A stretch of 64,000 nt of DNA from the NCBI RefSeq assembly GCF_950023065.1, contig NC_088677.1, forward strand, positions 79,943,469 through 80,007,468. The letters run 5' to 3'. Below the pieces are notes generated by a model. It was not told where the DNA came from. It worked only from the letters and a program-made list of their open reading frames with translations, and did no database searches. Each line of letters starts with the position of its first letter. Position 1 is the stretch's first letter. The position numbers and the translations under genes are program-made. Below, in pieces: positions 34,970 through 43,819 of this stretch. The stretch is from Planococcus citri. Lineage: Eukaryota > Arthropoda > Insecta > Hemiptera > Pseudococcidae.

Positions 34970-36350
34970 TTTCAAACAAATTTGATAACGTTTCTTTGAG
35001 CATTTTTGAAGAATTTTGAGCCCAAAAATGTAATAATGATTTTCAGAAATTCTGAAAAAGGTGTCGTGTGAACTATTCAAATGAGTTGAAATTTCGACCG
35101 AAGATCGACAATTTCTATCAACATTTTTTAAAAACATTTTTGAAGAATTTTGATTTTTTAAAAATATGTCATGTCACTCAGGAATTGAAATGAGCTGAAA
35201 TTTGGTAATAAATTCAAATATTTCAATAATTATGTTTTTTGAGACCAAAATTGACTCGTGAATTTTGAGATTTTTGAAAAAGTGTATCATCAATGTGATC
35301 TATCAAAATGGGTTAAAATTTTGTTTCAATTTTTTGGGGATTTTCTTTGAAAATTTCGAGCCCAAAATTAGGCCTTGACGTTTGGGGACTTTTGGAAAAA
35401 GTGTCATGTGACCTATTAAAATGAGTTGAAATTTCGACAGAGCCAGGGATTTCCAGCCAGCCAATAGCTAAAAGCCAAAAGCCAATAGCTAATGCAAGCT
35501 AATGGTATTTAAGCCAATAGCCAAAAGCTGGCTTAATGAAAAATTGCCAGCCAATAGCTAATAGCCAAAAGCTAATGAACTTGGGAGTGATTTTCAAATT
35601 TTTCAATTTTTTAAAATTTTTTTCTCAGATTTTATTTTTTTTTCACTCGTGACTCACGTCTTACACTCACTGACACCACAGAAATGAAAATTGTCCTTTT
35701 AATAATCGTCTACACGTCATAACGAGTATTTTGAGGGGTCACATGTATTTTTGTTTTCATAAGCCAAAAGCCAGCCAATCGCCAGCCAATGAAATTTTGC
35801 CAGCCAATAGCCAGCTTTATTTAAGCTAATGAAAATCAAGCTAAAAGCTGATAGCCAAAAGCTAATCGATGATTGGCTGGAAATCCCTGGACAGAGCTGA
35901 CAAAAGATCAAAAATTTTCGTTAGAACTATTTTTGAACATTTTTGAAAGAATTTCAAGCCCAAAATGGACTTGTAAATTTTGAGATTTTTGAAAAAATGT
36001 GTCATGCAACCTATCAAAATGGCTTTTAAATATTTTTTTTCAATTTTTTGAAGATTTTTGGAGTATTTTGTTTGGGTTCAAAATTGAGTCATGATTTTTG
36101 AATTTTTGAAAAAGGTGCGATTTGATCTATCAAAAATGAGTTGAAATTTCAATATAAAATCAAAAATTTTCTGCCAAAATTTTTCTGGACATTTTTGAAA
36201 AATTTGTGAATCTAAAATTTGGTAAAAATTCCAGAAAAAAATTGAAAATTTCTATCAAAACTTTTTTCTGTTTTTTTGAAGAATTTTGTGTCCAAAATTG
36301 AGTCATGATTTTTAGAATTTTTGAAAAAAGTACGATTTGATTCATCGAAA
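34970..36350. repeat. AT-rich tandem repeat of about 110-130 bp
   Basis: Repeated landmarks are TTTTTGAAGAATTTTGAGCC, CAAAATTGAGTCATGATTTT, TTTTTGAAAAAGTGTCATGT, GACCTATCAAAATGAGTTGA and AATTTC. Copies are visible near 35.00, 35.12, 35.23, 35.35, 35.93, 36.05, 36.19 and 36.28 kb. The hAT-type MITE at 35444-35889 splits one unit. Confidence 0.7.
35444..35889. mobile_element. hAT-type MITE made of GCCAATAGCC words, 8-bp target duplication
   Basis: The left end CAGGGATTTCCAGCC is matched by GGCTGGAAATCCCTG at the right end. Flanks are an exact 8-bp duplication, GACAGAGC (35436-35443 and 35890-35897), the hAT signature. Both subterminal parts are arrays of AGCCAATAGCCAAAAGC or AGCTAATGxAAGC. The middle is AT-rich and lacks a transposase. 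Confidence 0.88.
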
Positions 36351-36359
36351 TGAGTTGTT

Positions 36360-36640
36360 TGTTCGGATTTTTATCATATGATATGATAATTCGTTGATGA
36401 GCTCAGATCATATATCAGCACTATTCAATCACGTTAAGTCAAATCAGAACATCAGAACTGTTGAAACAGGCAAGGTCAGATCAGATCCAGTAATTCCTTT
36501 GATCCGATTCTAACAGATCTGATCTGACCAGTTCAATTCAAATCGAACAATGATTTATGATCTGAGGTAATTGAACAGTTTTGATCTGTTCTGAGCTCAT
36601 CAAATAAACAGATCTGATCTAATGATATTTCTTGGATTTC
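36360..36640. repeat. GATC-rich repeat, second patch
   Basis: Returns to the GATCTGATCTGACC and TCAGATCAGATCC vocabulary of the 32.9-34.9 kb block, so the AT-rich tandem repeat sits inside a once-continuous GATC-rich field. Confidence 0.6.
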
Positions 36641-36985
36641 TTGAAATACTTGAATATGATCTGATCAGATCCAACCATTTTCTTCTGAAGTCTGAGCAAT
36701 CCACCCCTAAGAAGGTCGATGACCACTTCCTATTGGTTTCATAATCAGACTTCGTACACTTAGAAAAATAGCCCAAAACGAATTCGAAAGACCCAAGTTC
36801 AAAGCTCATTTTAGGTCAAATAATCATGGAATGACTGCGAATAACACTTCAAACCGTCCTCATCAAGTCACAATATATATTAACATTTCGGCAACACTTT
36901 TTTTCCCTCAATAGGAAGCAGCGAACCAGATGCAGCGATAAAGGGTAAACTTAAAACCTAAAATATAATCCATATCCACTTTACA

Positions 36986-37570
36986 ATGGTCCAAGAAGCG
37001 AACACCACACCGGAGACGTGCTTAACACTACCAGGTACGATAAAGAAAAAGAAAAAAGTCGATCGCGTTAGCGTCAAAGTAAACATATCACGAGACGAGT
37101 TAGATATTTTGGAAGCGAATATAACTTCAGTTCAGCAAAAGAAATGCCGAATTTGTGCCACAAATCAAGGTATACACGTCCTCATACTGAGTCTTTTCTG
37201 TACACCTTTCGTCATGTGTCTAACGAGTCTGTACTCGTTTTACATCGGTACGTTGACTTGGTATAATATTTTTAACCACGTTGCCGAACACGATAAAATC
37301 ATAAAACGAGTATTATTCGCTCCTACGTTGATTTTCGCTTATCCCTTTTTGATCGTTTGTTTCTCGAGCGGTTTAGCCATTTACGGGGCTCTAGCGCAGA
37401 TATCTTGGCATTACAGTAGTTGGCTAAAGCAAATAACTGATTTGGAGAAAGGCTTTTACGGATGGATTTGTTCGGCTTTGAGTATAGAGGAATGCTGCCC
37501 GTATCAAGTGGTTGTTTTAGTAAACGTACGTAATTCTGGTGAAAATCCTGTACAACAAACTGAATTATAG
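36986..37570 (+). CDS. TMEM169: Transmembrane protein 169 homologue, single coding exon
   Basis: Two-pass membrane protein of unknown biochemical role. The frame is 194 residues. A Lys-rich stretch at about 19-25 and a hydrophilic N-terminal part precede hydrophobic segments at about 63-90 (IHVLILSLFCTPFVMCLTSL) and 110-138 (LFAPTLIFAYPFLIVCFSSG). Family signatures are SFYIGTLTWYN, ALAQISWHYSSW and DLEKGFYGWICSALSIEECC, then PYQVVVL. It is shorter than the vertebrate protein, whose long N-terminal region is mostly missing. An acceptor-like CCTCAATAG upstream suggests a spliced 5' UTR. It lies tail to tail with PAM16. Confidence 0.85.
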   Translation: MVQEANTTPETCLTLPGTIKKKKKVDRVSVKVNISRDELDILEANITSVQQKKCRICATNQGIHVLILSLFCTPFVMCLTSLYSFYIGTLTWYNIFNHVAEHDKIIKRVLFAPTLIFAYPFLIVCFSSGLAIYGALAQISWHYSSWLKQITDLEKGFYGWICSALSIEECCPYQVVVLVNVRNSGENPVQQTEL

Positions 37571-37866
37571 TATGTTAAAACGCATAATTTCTTATTCGTA
37601 TCGCAAGACTGCTTTTGATTAATGGGAATTTTTCCACATATCGCATTTTTTACGCAATTTTTATTCCGCTAACGAACGATGAGAGATGTTCTTCGTCGTG
37701 TATTGCTTCGATTTTTTTTACGAGTTTACAAACGTACAGCTGAGAACTGCCATATTAAAATTAAATACGTATAAATTTTTATAACGATAAGATGATTTTG
37801 CTACAACTACGAGTGCATTTTTACTTTGTATACTTCCACGTCTATCGAATGTATTAGATTGCCATG

Positions 37867-37872
37867 AATAAA
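37867..37872 (+). terminator. Poly(A) signal of TMEM169
   Basis: AATAAA about 300 bp after the stop codon. It faces the minus-strand signal of PAM16 about 90 bp away. Confidence 0.55.
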
Positions 37873-37957
37873 CTATTTAATACGGTGGTGTTGTTTGTTT
37901 TCGGGTTTAAAAAAGGTCGGTTGAATAACTGTAACAAACGTAGAAAAAGCAACAAGA

Positions 37958-37963
37958 TTTATT
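37958..37963 (-). terminator. Poly(A) signal of PAM16
   Basis: Minus-strand AATAAA about 135 bp beyond the PAM16 stop codon. The two converging transcripts would end within roughly 100 bp of each other. Confidence 0.5.
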
Positions 37964-38096
37964 TACACGATCATCTACAATTCATCTATCACATGTCAAC
38001 CTCTAAAATAAATTAAAATAAAGTGATAGAGAAAATAACGAGAATGTAATTATTAAAGGATACAGTAACCATGACCAGAACGCTAAATTCAAGCTT

Positions 38097-38492
38097 TCAA
38101 GATTTACTCGAGTCGGTTGATTCTTCAGTTTTATCAGTTTTATGATGAGCTATCTCTTGATCGATTCTTTCTTTGGCTCTGACGACTTTAGATTGGATAT
38201 AAAACGAGCCTCCTTTCGACTTATCGTTAACGTTGAACAGATGTTCGTATCTTTTATTCACATCTTCGGGATTGATTTTATCGACATTTAGTATCTGCAT
38301 AGCTTCGGTAAGTGTGATTCCAGCCTTGACATTTGCTGCTGTCGTGCGAGAATTCGCTGATCCTTTATTCGCACCGCCAGCTTTGTTGGCTGCTGCTTGA
38401 CTGGCTGCATATTCTTGCCTGAGAGCTTTTACGAAAGCTTTACTCACTACTTGGCCACCCAAAACTATAATTTGCACGATGTATTTCGCCAT
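38097..38492 (-). CDS. PAM16: Mitochondrial import motor subunit PAM16 (Magmas, Tim16), intronless
   Basis: Inner-membrane J-like subunit that pairs with PAM18/DNAJC19 and restrains its stimulation of mitochondrial Hsp70 in the presequence translocase motor. It is 131 residues, close to the usual 110-140. The N terminus MAKYIVQIIVLGGQVVSKAF is the conserved hydrophobic anchor, followed by ALRQEYAAS. The Ala/Asn/Lys-rich linker spans about 32-55. The degenerate J domain is at about 57-115 (GITLTEAMQILNVDKINPED, NKRYEHLFNVNDKSKGGSFY, SKVVRAKERIDQEI) and lacks the HPD motif, as expected. It is divergent with NOC3L, 446 bp between starts. The fly counterpart is blp. Confidence 0.95.
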   Translation of the reverse strand: MAKYIVQIIVLGGQVVSKAFVKALRQEYAASQAAANKAGGANKGSANSRTTAANVKAGITLTEAMQILNVDKINPEDVNKRYEHLFNVNDKSKGGSFYIQSKVVRAKERIDQEIAHHKTDKTEESTDSSKS

Positions 38493-38938
38493 TAAGAAGG
38501 TGGTAAAATATTTTCATTATTTCATCATCAAAAAACGCGACGAATTGCTCGAAAATTCAACTGTTTCTCGATCGAATCGCAATGACAAATAAATGAGATA
38601 AAAAGCTTATCACGTGCGTGAGAATTTGGTGTTTTGACCTCTTGGCCTGGTGATTTTCAAGGGTAGATTCAGTAGATTCCGAAAAGCGACATCTTGTGGT
38701 TATTTTAAGAACTATTTTTCTCGATTTTTTTTCACGTCTTGAACCAGGCTAAAAATAAAGCACGTGGTTTACCTTCTTATCAATTTTTCTCCAACACATG
38801 TTGTTTTTTTTTGGAAAAATTTTTTCCGAATTTTCACCTTTTTTCATCTCAAATGGTGATTGCTTTGGTGGAGTAAATATTTAAAAAAATCCTCTGATTC
38901 AGAAGTCATTTTTCAGAGCTTCCTAAACTATATTCATC
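38493..38938. promoter_or_regulatory. Shared 5' region of PAM16 (-) and NOC3L (+)
   Basis: 446 bp between divergent start codons, the tightest of the three head-to-head pairs here. It is unique sequence. No TATA box or named element was identified with confidence. Confidence 0.5.
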
Positions 38939-41900
38939 ATGACCAAGGTAATGATAAATAATCTTATATTTCCATCTCTTATAGTCCTTCCTTCGAAGAA
39001 ATTTCAATTCATTTTACTCATCTACTCCTCTTATTACAGAAAAAAGCTACCAAGAAAGTAAAATCCAAAACCAGCGGTGTAAAGCAACGTAACCGACTGC
39101 GGAATAAAGGAAAACTCAAAACGAAGAAACATGTATCAAAAAGTGCTTTCATGGCTCTTCAAAACAAACAGACGTTACCGGTTACCCAGCCTCAAGAACA
39201 TACACCCGAAGATGTCGCTGATATGTTGGATAAAGACTACGAATGGACTAAACCGTCTTATATGCGAGAATATAACACCAAGATGTTATTACCGATTAAA
39301 ACTAAGCAGGGTTTAGAACGTCGTTTCACTGATGTAACCGATGAACCTGAGGATGAAGAAGGTAATTTGCTGATCTATCGTTGAAATCCGATGAATTTTT
39401 GTACCTAATTACGTGCTTTGAATTTCAGAAGAACCAATTGAGAAGGAGGAGAAGCGTCCAGCAAGTGGGTTAGAAGATGACGAGATTACGTGGTCAAATG
39501 AGTTAGTTGGTAATGAAGAATTAGATCTTGACGAGCCTGTCAGCGTAGCAAAAATTTACGCTAAACGAGAACAACTCGTGAATAAATATAAATTTCGAAT
39601 TGGATTATTGTCGAGTACCCTTTTAGAAAATCCTGAAATGAAGGTAACTAATTAATGTCTCAATTATTCGTCTCGTCTTTATCATCTATATGGTGTTCTT
39701 ATCGTATTATTCTATATGTTTATTCCAGATCGAAAATTTAGATTCTCTATTAGAAATAATGAGCAGTAAAGATCCAGAAGTACAACTTACTGTGAAAAAA
39801 TTAGTAACTTTATCGCTTTTAGAAATCTTCAAAGATTTAATTCCAGCGTATCAAATTAAACATCAAGACGTTCCTTTGAAAAAATGTAAGTCACGAATGT
39901 AATTTTAAAAAATCCTGATTTTTATATGAAAATAATTTCTTGCCTATTTTTAGTGAAAAAAATTACACAGCAGTTGGTTGGTTACGAAGGTCAATTACTC
40001 AAAGGATACCAAGCATTTTTAGTTAATTTGGAAGCCATAGCTCAATGTCTACGTAAGAAGAAAGGCGACAACAGAGTAGTTACTCCTGTACGTGTTTTCT
40101 TTCGGCTTATTTTACGATTCAAAATTGATCTACAAGTTATCCTTTATTTTTTATGTTACAGCCGGAGAAAAAATTAGGAATATTAGCGGTGAAATGTTTG
40201 AGCGAATTATTAGAAACGCATCCTTATTTCAATTATGCCGATAATATTGTTCATTTGCTGACGATGTATTTGGATAATCCGGACGAAGAAGTACGAAAAA
40301 TAGTCGAAGAATGTTACAAACGAGTATTTCATCAAGATAAACGTGGATTGATTTCTTTATCGGTTAGTATTCTTGAATAGTCAATTTTTTTATTGTTAAA
40401 ACTATCTAATGATGTTTATATTTCCATTAGATCGTTCGACGTATCAATTACTTGGTGAAAACTAGAGCACATTGCGTTCATTGCGAAGCTCTCGCCGTCC
40501 TTTTAGCCTTAAGGATAAAAAATGTTAATCTAGATGACGAGAAAGAAGAAGAAATAAAGAACAAACAACTGCAAAATAAACGTCAAAGGGTTCTGAGTTT
40601 ATCAAAAAAAGAACGCAAAGTAAGCTTCGAATTTATCCTACTTTAACAAATTGTTTCAGTTCTTTTCTCATTCCCTGGCCTTTTTTTGTTCGTAGAGAAA
40701 GAAAGAGCTCGCTAAATTGGATAAAGAAATGCTCGAAGCTGAAGCCGAAGAAAATAAGAAAAGTAAACAGCAACATATGACCGAGATCGTAAAAATGGTA
40801 TTCCTAATTTACTTCAGAATTCTTAAACGAGCTCCTAGATCTAATCTGTTGAGCATTACCCTGGAAGGAGTTGCCAAGTAAGGAAATCTTCTTTCGAATT
40901 GATTCATTTTTCAACGACTAGTGCGGTAATACTTTAATTTCCATGTTACAGATTCGCTCACTGTATTAATTTAGAATATTACCAAGATTTAGTCAACGTA
41001 TTAGATCAGTTACTAACTAAAGGCAATCTGAATATTCGAGAACAGCTTTATTGTATTAAAACCGTGTTCATAATTCTTTCCGGACAAGAAAACATGATAA
41101 ATATCGATCCTTTATACTTCTACAGTCATTTATATCGAGTAATGTTGGAAATCCACGCAGGTATATTCTCTTCCTTATCGTACCGGTTGATTAATTCGTT
41201 GAATATAATCTCGAACGTTGATTTCAGGCAAAACGTACGAAAGTATCGAAACTCTACTCTCAACTTTAGAAGCTGTCTTGGTCCATAAACGTAAACAAAT
41301 CACTACTCAGAGGATGCTTTCGTTTACCAAACGATTAGCAACGTTAGCTTTACAAGTACTCCATAACGGGTCCTTAGGCGCTCTATCTATCGTCAAGTCT
41401 GTCGTTCAGGTAATAATTTTGGATAATTTTGAACGTAGAATTAACATGAACAGATTTTGAATCTCATTCTGTCTTTTTTTTAGTTAACCAAAGCCGCAGA
41501 TTTATTACTCGATGTCGAATGTAATTACGGACAAGGAGTTTATAACCCAGAGCTGAACGAACCTGAGTATTGTAACGCTGGAAATACAGCTATGTGGGAA
41601 CTTTGCGCTTTACGAGTACGTACTTTTGGTACTTTTACTATTTATTTACCTCGAACATTTTCTAATTAATTATACTTCAACAGAGACATTACCATCCTAC
41701 TACTCGTAAACTAAGTATTCACGTTTGTAACGGAGCTCCTACTTTAGGAGAAGGTAGCCTACCCGCTGAATTATCAAAGCTAACTTCTACCAATTTCTGC
41801 GACCAGTATGATCCAACGAACGTTGCATTCAAACCATCCATTCCAGCACCGAATAAAAAACCAAAACAAACTCGTAACGTAATTTTGAAAAACGATTTTA

Positions 41901-41968
41901 TTAAAGAATGCGATACGTTTTTAAATAATACAGAAAATAATGTAGATTTTTCGACTATTTTTAAATAA
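38939..41968 (+). CDS. NOC3L: Nucleolar complex protein 3 homologue, twelve exons
   Basis: Nucleolar factor that acts with NOC2 in export and maturation of 60S pre-ribosomes. Exons are 38939-38947, 39040-39361, 39429-39643, 39729-39885, 39954-40087, 40162-40362, 40431-40619, 40696-40877, 40952-41160, 41228-41409, 41484-41615 and 41684-41968. Phases close throughout to 2217 nt, 738 residues (human about 800). The N terminus is basic (KKKATKKVKSKTSGVKQRNR). Next come DKDYEWTKPSYMREYN and an acidic tract. The NOC3 core has LLKGYQAFLVNLEAIAQCLR, LGILAVKCLSELLETHPYFN and YLVKTRAHCVHCEALAVLLA. The CBF/Mak21-type C-terminal half has LEGVAKFAHCINLEYYQDLV, VYNPELNEPEYCNAGNTAMW and RHYHPTTRKLSIHVCNGAPT. 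The first exon encodes only three residues. Confidence 0.93.
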
Positions 41969-41972
41969 TAAA
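41967..41972 (+). terminator. NOC3L poly(A) signal overlapping its stop codon
   Basis: The stop TAA is 41966-41968 and AATAAA occupies 41967-41972, sharing two bases. Cleavage 10-30 nt further on would leave almost no 3' UTR and fall between the two converging genes. Confidence 0.6.
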
Positions 41973-42011
41973 TTTCACTATTTGAATTTTTATAACAATA
42001 ACGATGATTTT

Positions 42012-42017
42012 TTTATT
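42012..42017 (-). terminator. REC114 poly(A) signal overlapping its stop codon
   Basis: On the minus strand the stop TAA is 42019-42017 and AATAAA runs 42017-42012, sharing the last base. It mirrors the NOC3L arrangement 40 bp away. Confidence 0.6.
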
Positions 42018-43043
42018 TACTTGGAATTTAGTTTAGATTCTAGAATGGAGTGTACTTGTGCTACGATATCTGGAAAATTTACATCCAAGATGCAATCTTC
42101 GATGATGTCTTCTAGAGGATAAACCGATACCAGCTCTTCGTATTCTGAAATGTTGAAAAAAATCGTTGTAGTGTTCGTTTAGGTACCTTACGTTGATAGA
42201 ATGAAATTTTGGCTTACTTTGAGACGGCAATCCTTTAGTATTTTTAATAAATTCCGATACGTATTGAGATAATGAAACTTTACTTGGCTGATCTGCAATT
42301 GAATTAAATATTAGGGTGGAAAATATTTCGAAGAAGTAATATGTAATAATATTACTCACCTAATTGATTATCTTTATTTACATAATTTGGAACAATATAG
42401 TGACTTAAAACTTTAGCACATTGATCACAATAATGTTCGCCTGGAAACATCATTTTTCCGGAGAATCGTACCCTTATCAATCTTCTTTTCGTAGCCTACC
42501 AAAAAAATGTCAGTTATCACATCGTCAACACCAATTGTCTTAAAAGATGAAATTTGACATATTCGAATTAATATTCTTGTGAGAGAAACATTCTCCGTAT
42601 TTTTACATTAAATTAGAACTGAAAACAAACGTTACTCACTCCTTGTTCGAGAGCAATACCCATCGAATCATTATCAATAGCAATACGTTTGATATCGTGC
42701 ATCAAGAACGAGAAATTTTCCAGCAGTTCATTTCCATTTAGGATAATCAAGCACATATTCTGAAATACAATCAATTCGTTGATTGGATTCGAAAACGAAT
42801 GAAGTGAATCGAAACCGAATCTTGTATACTTTAAGAATCAGTGACATTCTCTCATCTTTCTTGGGGAAAATCGTAGTCCACGTTTTATCGTCTTCTTTAT
42901 AGCCATAATTAACTAGAGTCCAAACACCTACGTAAATGAAATATTTATGAAAAGTAAATATGAAAATATCGATCGAAATTCAACGTAAAATGTAAATCAT
43001 TACCTTCTCTATGATCTGAATTCTTATCCAGAATATTTTGCAT
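42017..43043 (-). CDS. REC114: REC114-like meiotic double-strand-break factor, six exons
   Basis: REC114 works with MEI4 and IHO1/Mer2-type proteins on the chromosome axis to license SPO11 breaks. Minus exons are 43043-43004, 42927-42830, 42759-42640, 42495-42360, 42292-42218 and 42144-42017, giving 597 nt, 198 residues with consistent phases. Residues about 14-130 fit the family's PH-like N-terminal domain. The strand pattern GVWTLVNYGYKEDDKTWTTI, then LIILNGNELLENFSFLMHDI, ends in the family signature RRLIRVRFSGKMMFPGEHYC and DQCAKVLSHYI. The C terminus EEDC-like acidic segment plus DIVAQVHSILESKLNSK is a short amphipathic helix of the kind that binds MEI4. It is shorter than human REC114 (266) because the middle linker is reduced. 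Assignment rests on the signature region and layout. It is head to head with WDR37 and tail to tail with NOC3L. Confidence 0.68.
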
Positions 43044-43819
43044 ATCAATACCACAGAAACTGGCCTTACAATTTCAAATCGAACTGAACTATGAATTATG
43101 ATGATTCAAATATTTTTCTAATGGAAAAACCTCAGGAAAAACGAAAGCTCAGCAAAAATCCGTTGGATTTCCAAAGAGAAATGAATCAAGCAGCGTTGCC
43201 AGATGAGAAACTCAAATTTCAAAAATGAAAAATCCCCAAAACTCCTTTATCCTTTTTAAAAAAATAAAACGATGTAAAAACAATCACAATCTATAGAAAA
43301 TAGAAATGTTCATTAATTAACTGATGGAATTTAATTAATTAATTGAAAAATGAAAACTGTGAAAAGTAAAAGCTTCAAAAACTCAATTCTGGCAGCACTG
43401 AAAGTTAAACGAGAAAAAATTCGAATCGATTATTGCATTCGATCCAAATCGACTTTCACCATCGATATGATAACCTTGTTTATTTTCTTATCTATTCTGT
43501 GATTGGTAGTTTGAAAATTTTACAACTCATATGTGTAATTTTTATCGTAGAAGTAGAAGAAATGTTTTGCAATTTTACATCAAACAAATTGTAACTAGTT
43601 GTTAACCGAACTAGTGGGAAGTTAGTTGCGCGTTACCGTAATCTCGAAACATATTACTCCATTAGTTATGAAATTTAGAAAGTAAGCCAAAACTTGGCCA
43701 CAGTCTATTCGCGCTATTCCTTACAACCGTTCGTTTATCTATACCTAATATTTTAAACGTAATAAAAAATGGTTTAATCCTTCAACCTAGTTCGCGCCAC
43801 ACACGTCGAGTAGTAAATC
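43044..43819. promoter_or_regulatory. Shared 5' region of REC114 (-) and WDR37 (+)
   Basis: 776 bp between divergent start codons, AT-rich, with no gene. The shorter product probably uses a promoter near 43.05-43.1 kb and WDR37 one near 43.6-43.8 kb. No TATA element was confirmed. Confidence 0.45.
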
